Of a stretch of 64,000 nt of DNA, positions 8,253 to 16,292 are shown piece after piece. The notes under the pieces were generated by a model that was not told the origin of the DNA, did no database searches, and was given only the letters and a program-made list of their open reading frames with translations. The first letter of the stretch is position 1. Each line of letters begins with the position of its first letter. The translations under genes and the position numbers were made by a program. The stretch spans positions 496,001-560,000 of the forward strand of contig JACKEA010000005.1 in the NCBI GenBank assembly GCA_020633235.1. Direction: 5' to 3'. Source of the stretch: Polyangiaceae bacterium (lineage in GTDB: Bacteria > Myxococcota_A > Polyangia > Polyangiales > Polyangiaceae).

Positions 8253-9404
8253 ATGAGAGCGCTGAGCGTGGTGGTCGCTGGGGTCGTTGGTGTCGCTTGT
8301 GTGGCGTGTGGCTCCGACAGTAGTGACGGGGCGTCGGGCGGGAGCGCAGCGGCTGCGGCTTCTGGAGGCGGCGGGGGAAGCGGCGGGGGAAGCGGCGGGG
8401 GTGGTACCGGCGCGAAGGGCGGAAGTGGCGGAAGCGCGGGAGGCGGAAGCGGCGGGATGGCAGGCACTGCAGGAAGCGGCGGGAGCGGCGGGAGCGGGGG
8501 CAGCGCGGGGAGCGGGAGCGGCGGCGCCGCTGGGAGCGGAGGCAGCGCGGGGGCCGGGGCTCCGGCGCCGATGGTCGGCGTCTACGTCGGCAACGATCCA
8601 GCAGAGGTCACCAAGTTCGAAGCTTGGCTCGGACGCGACGTGGACGGCGTGCTCGGCTACACCGGAGCGGCGAGCTGGGCGGACTTCGATGGCTCCGTCG
8701 GTTGGGCGGCGGGACTGTGGGCGCCGCTCGATCGACGGGTGTTCTGGTCCGTACCCCTGATCCCCGCGGGCGCCAGCTTGGCGAGCGCCGCGGCGGGGGA
8801 CTACGACGATCACTACAAGCAAGCGGCGCAAAAGCTCGCCGGCTTCCGCCCCGGGGATCCCAAGCTCTTCGTGCGCACCGGCTGGGAGCTCAACGGGGAT
8901 TGGTTTCCGTGGGCGGCGCAGGGCAAGGAGCAGGACTTCATCGGTGCCTTCCAGCACTTCGTGACGGCGTTCCGCAGCGTGTCCAATCGCTTCGTCTTCG
9001 AGTGGAACGTGAACATGGGCAACAACACCTCCACTCAGATGAACCCCGAGACGGCCTATCCCGGCGACCAGTACGTGGACTTCATCGGGATGGACTTCTA
9101 TTGGAACACCCAGTGGGATCCGAAGGACCCCGACCAGGCGTGGACCTCGATGCGGGACCGGCCCTATGGGCTCGCGTGGCACCAGACCTTCGCTGCCGCC
9201 CACGGCAAGCCGACCACCTACTCGGAGTGGGGCATCATGTCGGACGACGCCGGGCCGTACATCGCGAACGCCAAGAAATGGTTCGACGACCATGCCGTCG
9301 TGTTCCACACGTACTGGGACTCGAACTCGGCGTTTCAGGGCAAGCTGTCGGGCGGGCAGTATCCGAAGGCGGCCGCGGCGTACATTTCCGCATTTGGGCC
9401 GTGA
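8253..9404 (+). CDS. GH26-like glycoside hydrolase lipoprotein
   Basis: A signal peptide ending VACVACGSD (lipobox) is followed by about 80 residues of Gly/Ser/Ala linker, then a TIM-barrel glycosidase domain from about residue 108. RTGWELNGDWFPW matches the GH26 acid/base segment (HExNGxWxxW), making Glu212 the likely proton donor. YSEWGI carries Glu325 as the likely nucleophile. GH26 enzymes cleave beta-1,4-mannans or related glucans and xylans; the exact substrate is not readable. GGGAGG lies 16 bases upstream of the ATG. The protein is probably surface-exposed for polysaccharide degradation. Confidence 0.78.
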   Translation: MRALSVVVAGVVGVACVACGSDSSDGASGGSAAAAASGGGGGSGGGSGGGGTGAKGGSGGSAGGGSGGMAGTAGSGGSGGSGGSAGSGSGGAAGSGGSAGAGAPAPMVGVYVGNDPAEVTKFEAWLGRDVDGVLGYTGAASWADFDGSVGWAAGLWAPLDRRVFWSVPLIPAGASLASAAAGDYDDHYKQAAQKLAGFRPGDPKLFVRTGWELNGDWFPWAAQGKEQDFIGAFQHFVTAFRSVSNRFVFEWNVNMGNNTSTQMNPETAYPGDQYVDFIGMDFYWNTQWDPKDPDQAWTSMRDRPYGLAWHQTFAAAHGKPTTYSEWGIMSDDAGPYIANAKKWFDDHAVVFHTYWDSNSAFQGKLSGGQYPKAAAAYISAFGP

Positions 9405-9443
9405 TGCCGCGCCGTGACGTGATTCGGCCGCGGCGGGCGGGCG

Positions 9444-9470
9444 CGAGGTTCCGCGCTGCAGCGACAAAAA
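9444..9470. repeat. Dispersed palindromic element, degenerate type 1
   Basis: GAGGTTCCGCGCTGCAGCGACAAAAA, 40 bases after the glycosidase stop, matching the loop and right arm of the type 1 element with its A-rich 3' flank. Confidence 0.4.
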
Positions 9471-9506
9471 TGATCTGGACTTGATCGGCCCGGGAATGGG
9501 GCGGGA

Positions 9507-9542
9507 TTGACAAAAGGTAACGCTACGACCATTTTTCCCGCG
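9507..9542 (+). promoter_or_regulatory. Possible promoter of the bolA-grxD pair
   Basis: A perfect TTGACA (9507-9512) lies 30 bases before the bolA start, with only a weak -10 candidate (CATTTT, 17 bases downstream). Its placement argues that the ATG at 9543, not the in-frame TTG at 9507, is the true start. Confidence 0.3.
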
Positions 9543-9800
9543 ATGATGGAGCCGGAAGAGGTTCGGAGCCGCCTGGAGGCGGCATTTCCCGACGCGGACA
9601 TCGAGCTCGAGGACCTGACGGGGACGCGAGACCACTACTCGGCGCGCATCGTCTCCAAGGCGTTCGAAGGCAAGACGCCGGTGGAGCAGCACCAGACCGT
9701 GTACCAGGCGTTGGGGGAGGCCATGAAAGGGCCCATCCACGCGCTGGCGCTCAAGACCTACACCCCGGAGGCGTGGCAACGCCTGAGCGGAGGACGATGA
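9543..9800 (+). CDS. bolA: BolA-family protein
   Basis: The 85-residue protein has the BolA fold signature: an N-terminal helix (PEEVRSRLEAAFPDADIELEDL), DHYSARIVSKAFEGKTPVEQHQTVYQAL with the conserved His, and the C-terminal IHALALKTYTPEAW. BolA proteins pair with CGFS monothiol glutaredoxins to hold [2Fe-2S] clusters and take part in iron sensing or cluster delivery. The stop TGA overlaps the start of the glutaredoxin gene (ATGA), so the two partners are translationally coupled. Closest in type to the BolA2/IbaG (YrbA) branch. Confidence 0.88.
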   Translation: MMEPEEVRSRLEAAFPDADIELEDLTGTRDHYSARIVSKAFEGKTPVEQHQTVYQALGEAMKGPIHALALKTYTPEAWQRLSGGR

Positions 9801-10111
9801 TGGACGACGCAATCAAACAGAAGATCCAGGCCACCGTGGACGAAAGCCGCATCGTGCTGTTCATGAAGGGCAGCAAGCTGTTCCCCCAGTGCGGGTTCTC
9901 CGCGCAGGTGGTCGGCATCCTCAAACAGGCGGGCGCAGAGTTCAAAGACGTGAACGTGCTCACGGACCCGGATATCCGACAAGGCATCAAGGATTTTTCG
10001 AACTGGCCGACGATCCCCCAGCTGTACGTGAACGGGAAGTTCATCGGCGGCTGTGACATCGTCACCGACCTGTACGAGAGCGGCGAGCTCGCCAAGCTGC
10101 TCGAAGGCTGA
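9797..10111 (+). CDS. grxD: Monothiol glutaredoxin, Grx4/GrxD family
   Basis: A 104-residue protein with the CGFS active site (FPQCGFSAQVVGIL, Cys at about residue 32), the WPTIPQLYVNGKFIGGCDIV segment (TIPQ-V-GG glutathione-binding loop) and a C-terminal SGELAKLL helix. Grx4 proteins bind a glutathione-ligated [2Fe-2S] cluster as a homodimer or together with BolA. The overlap with bolA (ATGA) strongly supports a functional pair. Two adjacent ATGs (9797, 9800) are possible starts. The gene ends 2 bases before the stop of a convergent gene. Confidence 0.92.
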   Translation: MMDDAIKQKIQATVDESRIVLFMKGSKLFPQCGFSAQVVGILKQAGAEFKDVNVLTDPDIRQGIKDFSNWPTIPQLYVNGKFIGGCDIVTDLYESGELAKLLEG

Positions 10112-10112
10112 G

Positions 10113-11345
10113 TCAGTCCACGCCCACGCCGAGCTCGCGAGCCAGCTCGCGGCTGGCGCGGGCGGCGCGGTTTCCATCCTTGAAGGGAAACGTGATAGCG
10201 TGGGGGCCGTCCGGGTGGCCGCCGATCATGCCGCCGTCGGAGCCGATGAGCTTGGCGACGCGCGGCTTGGTGAGATCCTTGGCGGCGTCCTCCAGCTGTC
10301 CGAGGGTGCCGCTGGCCTCCGGGCTCACGACGCCGTCGTGGCGGATGAGCGCGGCGCGGAGCTGCGGCGGATCGGCGAAGGCGCCCATCCAGTACACCAG
10401 GGATGCGGCCGCGCCCCCCGGGCCCGGTCCGAGGAACCACGCGCCCAGATGGTGCGTGCTGCTCTCTGCGCAGCGGGCGTAGAGCGCGCCGTGGGTCGCG
10501 CCCAGGCGCTCCGCCAAGGCCGCAGCCACGCGCACGAAGCTCTTGCGGCCTTCGTCCTTGAAGTAGGGCGCCACGTAGCGTCCGGAGAAGGTCAGGCTCA
10601 CGCCCCGGTGTTTCGGCTGCTGGGGGTTTGGAAGGCTGGCGTCCGCCACCGTGACCAACGTGCTGGGCCCTTCGGCGCCGCTGATGTCTTCTGCTGCCGG
10701 CCACACGAAGCGGCCGCTGAGGGCACCGGGCCGGCGCGCCACGAAGGGTCCCAGTCCCGGATCGAAAGTGAGATCCCCGCTGGAGCCGTCGCGCAAGAGC
10801 ACGAGCTCCACCACCCAGCCCTCCACGTCCGTGGGCCCCACCGTGGCACCGCGCATCACCCGGGAGCGCGTCGCTTGGCACACGCGCTCTGCCCGCGCCC
10901 GGCGCTCGGCTTCGTAAGCGTCTGCACCCACGCTGGCGACGGGGTTTGGCGTGGGCGTCGTTGTCGTTGGCGTCGGGTTCCCCCGCTGGGGCAGGAGCCA
11001 AGCGCGAGCGAACCACAGCGCGACACCAGCCAAGGCGAGGATCACGAGGGGGGCGACGAAGCCCGGCAGCTTGAAGCTCCGGCGCGCCGTCGGCGGCAGC
11101 GAGGCTCGGCGCTTCTGCACCAGCTCGCGCGCCAAGGCCGTGGTGCGGCGCTGGCGCACTTCCGGCGCCAGCCCATCCCAGTGAGCGTCGAGCCCACCGA
11201 GCGCGGCGGACGTCGGCGGACCGTAGCCTTCGAGATAGATCTGGTCCGCGACGATGCGCACCTCACCGGCGGCACCGAAGCGCGCCACCGCCTCGGCGAC
11301 GAGGGTCTCGATCTCCCGGTAGACCTCGGGATCCGCGGCAGGCAC
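10113..11345 (-). CDS. Single-pass membrane protein of unknown function
   Basis: The GTG at 11345 is preferred, because earlier in-frame starts (11402, 11429) would overlap the divergent surE start. The product of about 410 residues has a cytoplasmic N-terminal part (about 1-95), one membrane helix (FVAPLVILALAGVALWFARAWLL, about 97-119), a Pro/Thr linker and an extracytoplasmic domain of about 270 residues. That domain contains no motif I recognise. N-terminal residues resemble a small regulatory or docking domain (EVYREIETLVAEAVARFG). No operon partner. Confidence 0.65.
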   Translation of the reverse strand: MPAADPEVYREIETLVAEAVARFGAAGEVRIVADQIYLEGYGPPTSAALGGLDAHWDGLAPEVRQRRTTALARELVQKRRASLPPTARRSFKLPGFVAPLVILALAGVALWFARAWLLPQRGNPTPTTTTPTPNPVASVGADAYEAERRARAERVCQATRSRVMRGATVGPTDVEGWVVELVLLRDGSSGDLTFDPGLGPFVARRPGALSGRFVWPAAEDISGAEGPSTLVTVADASLPNPQQPKHRGVSLTFSGRYVAPYFKDEGRKSFVRVAAALAERLGATHGALYARCAESSTHHLGAWFLGPGPGGAAASLVYWMGAFADPPQLRAALIRHDGVVSPEASGTLGQLEDAAKDLTKPRVAKLIGSDGGMIGGHPDGPHAITFPFKDGNRAARASRELARELGVGVD

Positions 11346-11400
11346 GGCGGCACAATACCATCGAGATTTTCGCGGAGGGAGCTTGCTATGGTACCGGCCC

Positions 11401-12153
11401 ATGAGCCGCCCCCTCGTGCTTCTCTCCAATGACGATGGCTATCGCGCTCGCGGCATCGAGACGCTGCGTAGTGCCCTGTCGAGCTTCGCCGACGTGTACA
11501 TCTGCGCGCCCGAGACCGAGCAGAGCGCGACCAGCCACTCGCTGAGCCTGCACCGGCCCCTGCGTCTGTTTCGTCACGACGATCGAGTGTTCTCCGTGGA
11601 TGGCACCCCGGCGGATTCGGTCTATGTCGCGCTCCACGCGGAAACCCGGGTCCTGCCGCGGAAGCCGGATCTGGTCGTCTCCGGCATGAACCACGGCGTG
11701 AACCTGGGGGACGACGTGTTCTACAGCGGCACCGTGGCGGCGGCCCGGGAGGGCGCGCTCAAGGGCTTTCCGTCCTTGGCCGTGAGCGCGGCGGTGGACG
11801 CCGACGGCGTGGCCGCCGCGGCGCTCGCGACCAAGCTCGCCCGCGCGCTCTTGGCGGAAGCCCGGCAGGGCCCCTTGCTGCTCAATGTCAACTTCCCCAA
11901 GGGCTCGACGTGGCCCGTGAAGGCCACGCGTCTCGGCAGTCGGGTGTACCGCGACGGCGTGGAGTTCCGTCGCGATCCTCGCGGTCGCGAATACATGTGG
12001 ATCGGCGGACCGGGGGTGGAGCACCGAGAGATCGCCGGCTCCGACACCGAAGCGTACGACCGTGGCGAAGTGGGCGTCACACCACTGGTGCTCGACCTGT
12101 GGAGCCGCTCGTCGCAGGAGCGGGCCGAACGCGTGGTGACGAGCTTCGAGTGA
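11401..12153 (+). CDS. surE: 5'/3'-nucleotidase SurE
   Basis: Dephosphorylates nucleoside monophosphates (and short polyphosphate in some species). The 250-residue sequence carries the family hallmarks: LLSNDDGYRARGIETL with the metal-binding Asp-Asp pair near residue 11, APETEQSATSHSLSL with the conserved Ser, VDGTPADSVYVAL, and VSGMNHGVNLGDDVFYSGTVAAAREGAL with the metal-binding Asn. Length is typical. It precedes an adenine phosphoribosyltransferase gene by 34 bases on the same strand, which suggests a shared role in nucleotide salvage. Confidence 0.93.
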   Translation: MSRPLVLLSNDDGYRARGIETLRSALSSFADVYICAPETEQSATSHSLSLHRPLRLFRHDDRVFSVDGTPADSVYVALHAETRVLPRKPDLVVSGMNHGVNLGDDVFYSGTVAAAREGALKGFPSLAVSAAVDADGVAAAALATKLARALLAEARQGPLLLNVNFPKGSTWPVKATRLGSRVYRDGVEFRRDPRGREYMWIGGPGVEHREIAGSDTEAYDRGEVGVTPLVLDLWSRSSQERAERVVTSFE

Positions 12154-12187
12154 ACGCACCGAGGGCGTTTCGTGTTACGTAGCCGCG

Positions 12188-12859
12188 ATGGCCGCCAAGA
12201 AGCGCACCACGACCAAGAAAGCCAAGCCCGCCAAGCGCAGCGCACCGAAGCGCGCGCCCAAGAAGAAGGCCGCGGCGAAGCCGCGACGAAAGAAGTCGGT
12301 GCCGCGTCCCGTGAGCAACCTGGCGTTGGAGCTCGACGGCATGGCCTACGTGCGCAAGCGCATCCGCGAGATCCCGGACTTCCCGCAGCCCGGCGTCTTG
12401 TTCCGGGACATCATGCCGCTGCTCGCGGATCCCAAGGGCTTCCACATCGTGCTCGACGCTATCGCGGAGCGCTTTGTCGGCGAGCACATCGACGCCGTGG
12501 TGGGCATCGAGTCGCGGGGCTTCATCTTCGGCGGCGCCCTGGCGGCACGCCTGAACGCGAGCTTCGTGGCGGTGCGCAAGAGCGGCAAGCTGCCCTACCG
12601 GACCGACAAGGTGAGCTACTCCCTGGAGTACGGCGAGGCGGAGCTCGAGATGCACCGGGATTCCCTGAAGGAAGGCGCCCACGTTCTGATCGTGGACGAC
12701 CTGTTGGCTACCGGCGGCACGGCCCACGCGGCGGCCGAGCTGGTGGACCGTCAGGGGGCCCACGTGGCGGCCTTCGCCTTCGTGATCGAGCTCGAATCCC
12801 TGGGCGGAAGGGCCGTTCTCGAGCCCGCGCCGGTGGTCAGTATCCTCAGCTACCCGTGA
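12188..12859 (+). CDS. apt: Adenine phosphoribosyltransferase with a Lys/Ala-rich N-terminal tail
   Basis: Converts adenine and PRPP to AMP. The catalytic domain occupies about residues 52-223: IREIPDFPQPGVLFRDIMPLL, VVGIESRGFIFGGALAARL, and the PRPP loop VLIVDDLLATGGT (166-178). Length and order match the usual 170-180-residue enzyme. Unusually, the first 45 residues are a histone H1-like tail (repeats of KK, AKPAKRSAPKRAPKKK, PRRKK) with about 20 Lys/Arg. Such tails occur on DNA-binding proteins of myxobacteria. ATG 12188 is the first start after surE; starting at the internal Met52 would remove the tail, so the tail depends on the start call. Confidence 0.87.
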   Translation: MAAKKRTTTKKAKPAKRSAPKRAPKKKAAAKPRRKKSVPRPVSNLALELDGMAYVRKRIREIPDFPQPGVLFRDIMPLLADPKGFHIVLDAIAERFVGEHIDAVVGIESRGFIFGGALAARLNASFVAVRKSGKLPYRTDKVSYSLEYGEAELEMHRDSLKEGAHVLIVDDLLATGGTAHAAAELVDRQGAHVAAFAFVIELESLGGRAVLEPAPVVSILSYP

Positions 12860-12901
12860 CGGACCTTTGCGCCCGGGCGCGGCTCGGGTGAAAATGGCCG
12901 G

Positions 12902-15382
12902 ATGCGTAGGTGGGCTTTGGGGCTGGCGCTGACGGCGCCTCTATTTCTCTTTGCATGCTTCGACGAGGGCAGCGCGGTGTCGTCCACCGGCACCGGCGGC
13001 ACCGGCGGAGGCTCGATCCCGGTGGGCGGTGGAGTGGGGGACGAGTGCTCCACCCAGAAGCCGTGTCGTCCGGGCCTCGCCTGTGAGAGCGGAGTCTGTG
13101 CGCCCGGCGGTACGCTGACGGCCGGCTCGCCCTGCGTGATCAGCGGTGAGTGCCAGGATGGATTGCAGTGCGCCCAGGGCACCTGTCAGAGCGCGGGCAG
13201 CGGTGAGGCCGGCGACTCCTGCAGCGGCGACCTCGACTGCATGAGCGGCCTCAAGTGCACCCTCGTGGGCTTCTCTGCTCAGTGCGCTCCGGAAGGCAGC
13301 GGCGACGTCGGGGCAGATTGCACCACTGCTGCGGACTGCTTCGCGGGGCTCGCCTGCAATCAGAAGAAGTGCGGCCCGCCGCTACCCGGGATGCCGTCCT
13401 TCGGTGGCAGCACCTGGCAGGGCGTGGACTGCGAAGCGCCGAACCCCGACTCCGTGCGCGCCTACTTCGAGGTGCCCGGCGTGAGCGACCCGGCGGGGCA
13501 GACCGGCGACTTCTTCCGGCTTCCGTTCCCCAACGACGTGCGCATCGAGGGCGGCAAGGTGAACCTCGACGGCTTCCCGACGCCGGGGGACGAGCTCCTC
13601 GGGTTCGATCCGGTGCAGCGCTACGTGGACGCGGTGGCGGCCAGCGAGAGCGGCTGGAGCACGTATCCCACGGTGATCTTTCGCTTCAGCGGCCCCATCA
13701 ACTTCGACACCTTCAAGGTGAAGAACAACGTGAGCCCGGTGATGTGGATCGACGTCACCCCGGGCGCGCCGGAGTACGGTGACAACGCGGGGCTGTCGTG
13801 GTTCGCCTCCGGCGGGCGCAGCCACTACGTGTGCGACAACTGGTTCGGCGTGCGACGACCGCAGGGCGCGCCGCTGGTGCCCGGTCACACCTACGCCGTG
13901 TGGATGACCACGGCAGGGCAGTCCGAGAGCGGTCAGCCCATCGCCCGCAGCCCACAGCTCGCGGCGCTGCTCGCCAGCTCCGCCCCCGGCGACGCGAAGC
14001 TGGCGCAGGCCTACGCCAAGTACAAGCCGTTCCGCGACTACCTGGCGGACAAGGCCATCGATCAGAGCACGATCTTGAATGCCTCCGTGATCACCGCGAG
14101 CGCCGTTCGGGATCCGATGGCAGCGCTGGCCGCTGCCGAGAAGGCCGCGGGCGCGCCGGCAGTGAAGAGCTGGGTCAAGTGCGGCGGCGGTGCGGTCTCT
14201 CCCTGCCCCGATGCCACGGGGGATCGCGCCTGTGGTGACGGTACCGCGGACTACGACGAGTACCACGCGCTCGTCAGCCTCCCGATCTTCCAGAATGGAA
14301 CGCCGCCCTACGAGACCGAAGGCGGCGACATCGCCGCGGCTCCCGTGCGCACGGAGGACGTGTGCATGGCGCTCACCGTGCCGAAGGGCGCCATGCCCGC
14401 GAACGGCTGGCCCGTGGTGGTCTTCGCCCACGGCACCGGCGGCTCGTTCCGCAGTCACATCCGCCCGGAGGTCGCCGGCACCTTGAGCAAGGCCGAGACG
14501 CCGAGCGGCGCCGTGGGCTTCGCGGTGCTGGGCATCGATCAGGTGCAGCACGGGCCTCGCCGCGGCAGCTCCACCGCGTCGCCCGACAACCTGTTCTTCA
14601 ACTTCGCAAACCCCAAGGCCGCCCGCGGAAACCCACTACAAGGCGCCGCGGACCAGCTGGCCTTGGCCCAGCTCGCCGCCACCCTCGACGTGACCGCCGC
14701 GGATACCGGCGGCGCCGACATCAAGACCGACGCGAACGCCGTGATGTTCTTCGGCCACTCCCAGGGCTCCACGGAAGGCAGCCTGATGCTGCCTTACAGC
14801 GACGTGTACAAGGCCGCCGTGCTCAGCGGCAACGGCGCGAGCCTCATCGACGCACTGCTCAACAAGACGCAGCCCGTGAACATCAAGGGCGCGCTGCCCT
14901 TCGTGCTGGCGGACTTCGACAGCAGCGGCAACCTGTTCGGTGGCGACATGCACCCGGTGTTGGGCCTGTTGCAGCAGTGGATCGATCCCGCCGACCCGCT
15001 GAACTACGCCGTGGCCGCCACGCGACTGCCGCTCACCGGCATGACGCCGAAGCACGTATTCCAGACCTACGGCCTGGACGATCACTTCAGCCCGCCGAAG
15101 ACGCTGGCGACCTTCGCCCTCGCGGCGCGCCTCGAGCTGGCCAGCCACGACCCGAGCGTGGCCACGCCGGACGCCATCGCTCAGCTCCCGGAACAGGCCG
15201 TGCCCCTCGCGGGCAACGTGACCGTAGGCACCGACACCGTGACCCTCGGCGTGCGCGAGTATCAGAATGCGTCGGGCAAGGACGGCCACTTCGTGGTGTT
15301 CGACGTGCCCAGCGCCAACGCCGACATGGCCCGCTTCCTGGGCATGGCCGCCGCCGGCGACGTCCCCGCCATCGGCCAATAG
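12902..15382 (+). CDS. Large secreted lipase-like lipoprotein (Pla-1/VolA type)
   Basis: An N-terminal signal peptide ends LFLFACFDE (lipobox). Residues about 40-165 form a Cys-rich region of repeated CxxxxxCxxGLxC units (for example CRPGLACESGVC, CQDGLQCAQGTC, CMSGLKC). From about residue 195 the DFFRLPFPNDVR segment resembles the N-terminal domain of bacterial virulence-factor lipases such as Vibrio VolA/Pla-1. An alpha/beta-hydrolase domain follows, with VVVFAHGTGG (oxyanion region), FGHSQGS (Ser620 nucleophile) and KDGHFVVFD near the C terminus with the likely catalytic His. Inferred to be a surface-anchored esterase or phospholipase. Confidence 0.75.
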   Translation: MRRWALGLALTAPLFLFACFDEGSAVSSTGTGGTGGGSIPVGGGVGDECSTQKPCRPGLACESGVCAPGGTLTAGSPCVISGECQDGLQCAQGTCQSAGSGEAGDSCSGDLDCMSGLKCTLVGFSAQCAPEGSGDVGADCTTAADCFAGLACNQKKCGPPLPGMPSFGGSTWQGVDCEAPNPDSVRAYFEVPGVSDPAGQTGDFFRLPFPNDVRIEGGKVNLDGFPTPGDELLGFDPVQRYVDAVAASESGWSTYPTVIFRFSGPINFDTFKVKNNVSPVMWIDVTPGAPEYGDNAGLSWFASGGRSHYVCDNWFGVRRPQGAPLVPGHTYAVWMTTAGQSESGQPIARSPQLAALLASSAPGDAKLAQAYAKYKPFRDYLADKAIDQSTILNASVITASAVRDPMAALAAAEKAAGAPAVKSWVKCGGGAVSPCPDATGDRACGDGTADYDEYHALVSLPIFQNGTPPYETEGGDIAAAPVRTEDVCMALTVPKGAMPANGWPVVVFAHGTGGSFRSHIRPEVAGTLSKAETPSGAVGFAVLGIDQVQHGPRRGSSTASPDNLFFNFANPKAARGNPLQGAADQLALAQLAATLDVTAADTGGADIKTDANAVMFFGHSQGSTEGSLMLPYSDVYKAAVLSGNGASLIDALLNKTQPVNIKGALPFVLADFDSSGNLFGGDMHPVLGLLQQWIDPADPLNYAVAATRLPLTGMTPKHVFQTYGLDDHFSPPKTLATFALAARLELASHDPSVATPDAIAQLPEQAVPLAGNVTVGTDTVTLGVREYQNASGKDGHFVVFDVPSANADMARFLGMAAAGDVPAIGQ

Positions 15383-15385
15383 ATC

Positions 15386-15420
15386 TTGTCGGTCCGCCGC
15401 GGAACCACCGCGCCGCAACT
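15386..15420. repeat. Dispersed palindromic element, type 1 (inverted)
   Basis: TTGTCGGTCCGCCGCG, loop GAACCA, then CCGCGCCGCAAC, starting 3 bases after the lipase stop codon. Opposite orientation to most copies relative to the upstream gene. Confidence 0.6.
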
Positions 15421-15454
15421 TGACCATAATAGATGGTCATATTAGACATCTTTT
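15420..15454 (+). promoter_or_regulatory. Likely autoregulatory operator/promoter of the toxin-antitoxin pair
   Basis: A 7-bp perfect inverted repeat, TGACCAT (15421-15427) and ATGGTCA (15433-15439), with a 5-base spacer, overlaps a TTGACC box and an AT-rich TATTAG stretch just before the GTG start. Phd-type antitoxins usually bind such palindromes to repress their own operon. Confidence 0.5.
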
Positions 15455-15754
15455 GTGGACTGGAAGATTGCGCAGGCGAAACAACGCTTTTCGGAGGTGG
15501 TGCGCCGCGCCGCGACGGAACCTCAGCTGATTCACAACCGAGACCACTTGGTCGCATCGGTGCTCGGCCCGGAGGACACGGCGGAGTTCCTTGCGTGGCA
15601 AAAGCGCCGCCGCGCCAGCGTCGCGAGTGCGCTGACCGAAGCACGGGCGATCTGTGCGGAGGAAGGCTACGCACTGGAGACCGAGCCGCGCGCTGATCGA
15701 CCAAACCCTTTGCTTCGGACCGCGAATGCTTGTCGACACGAACGTCATCAGTGA
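15455..15754 (+). CDS. Phd/YefM-family antitoxin
   Basis: The GTG at 15455 gives a 99-residue protein whose first 60 residues fit the Phd/YefM (prevent-host-death) DNA-binding fold: DWKIAQAKQRFSEVVRRA (the typical W-x-x-x-x-AK-x-x-S-E-x-x-x-x-A opening), then EPQLIHNRDHLVASVLGPEDTAEFLAWQKRR. The C-terminal 35 residues would be the disordered part that wraps the toxin. Its last 29 bases overlap the toxin reading frame, so the pair is translationally coupled. An inverted repeat just upstream is a good operator candidate. Confidence 0.85.
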   Translation: MDWKIAQAKQRFSEVVRRAATEPQLIHNRDHLVASVLGPEDTAEFLAWQKRRRASVASALTEARAICAEEGYALETEPRADRPNPLLRTANACRHERHQ

Positions 15755-16136
15755 GCTCATGCGTCCGCGTCCCAACGCGAAGGTGCAGGCCTGGGCGGAG
15801 CGTCAGGAGTCATTCGACCTCAGCGTGGTTTGTGTCGAGGAGATCCTCTTCGGTCTCCGCGCGCGGCCAAGCTCGCGACTGCTTTCGTGGTTCGAGGAGT
15901 TCGTGGATCACTACTGCCGAGTGCTGCCGATCAGCGCCGCCATCGCTCGGCGTTCCGCCGAGGTCCGGGCCGAGCTTCGGGCCCGCGGCAAACCGCGGAC
16001 GCAGGCGGACATGCTGATTGCCGCGACGGCATTCGAGCATGGCGTGGCGCTCGTCACCCGCAACGTGAAGGACTTCGAGGGATGCGGGATCCCGCTGCTC
16101 AATCCCTTTGAAGCCTTAGGGCCTGTCCGGAAATAG
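15726..16136 (+). CDS. PIN-domain toxin, VapC/FitB type
   Basis: A 136-residue PIN-domain ribonuclease. MLVDTNVISELMRP carries the first catalytic Asp, VVCVEEILFGL the conserved Glu, QADMLIAATAFEHGVALVTRNVKDFEG the later Asp residues and the NxxDF motif. Such toxins cleave tRNA or other RNAs until held by the antitoxin. The frame starts inside the antitoxin gene. Its final residues (LGPVRK) and stop codon are encoded by the terminal inverted repeat of a MITE inserted at the 3' end. The original C terminus was therefore probably slightly different; the catalytic core is intact. Confidence 0.88.
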   Translation: MLVDTNVISELMRPRPNAKVQAWAERQESFDLSVVCVEEILFGLRARPSSRLLSWFEEFVDHYCRVLPISAAIARRSAEVRAELRARGKPRTQADMLIAATAFEHGVALVTRNVKDFEGCGIPLLNPFEALGPVRK

Positions 16137-16292
16137 CAGCTGCTATGATCGCCGATCCTCTCGCTGCGGCGGGCGGCCTCGTCGCTACGCTCCTCGAGCT
16201 ACTTCAGTAGCCCTCCGGTGCTCGCTCCTCGGGCGCCCGCCTCGCTTCGGTCTCGGCGCTCTCGCGACGCAGTTATTTCCGGACAGGCCCTA
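16117..16292. mobile_element. MITE with 20-bp inverted repeats and TA target duplication
   Basis: TTAGGGCCTGTCCGGAAATA (16116-16135) and its exact reverse complement (16274-16293) bracket about 140 bases without a gene. Excluding the flanking TA at each side (16117-16118 and 16291-16292), the element is 172 bp with 17-bp termini starting GGGCCTGTCCGG. TA duplication is typical of IS630/Tc1-type transposition, and similar termini occur on IS5/IS630-type elements. The interior is itself partly self-complementary (GCTAC-TTCA-GTAGC near the centre). It encodes no transposase, so it would need one in trans. Confidence 0.8.
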
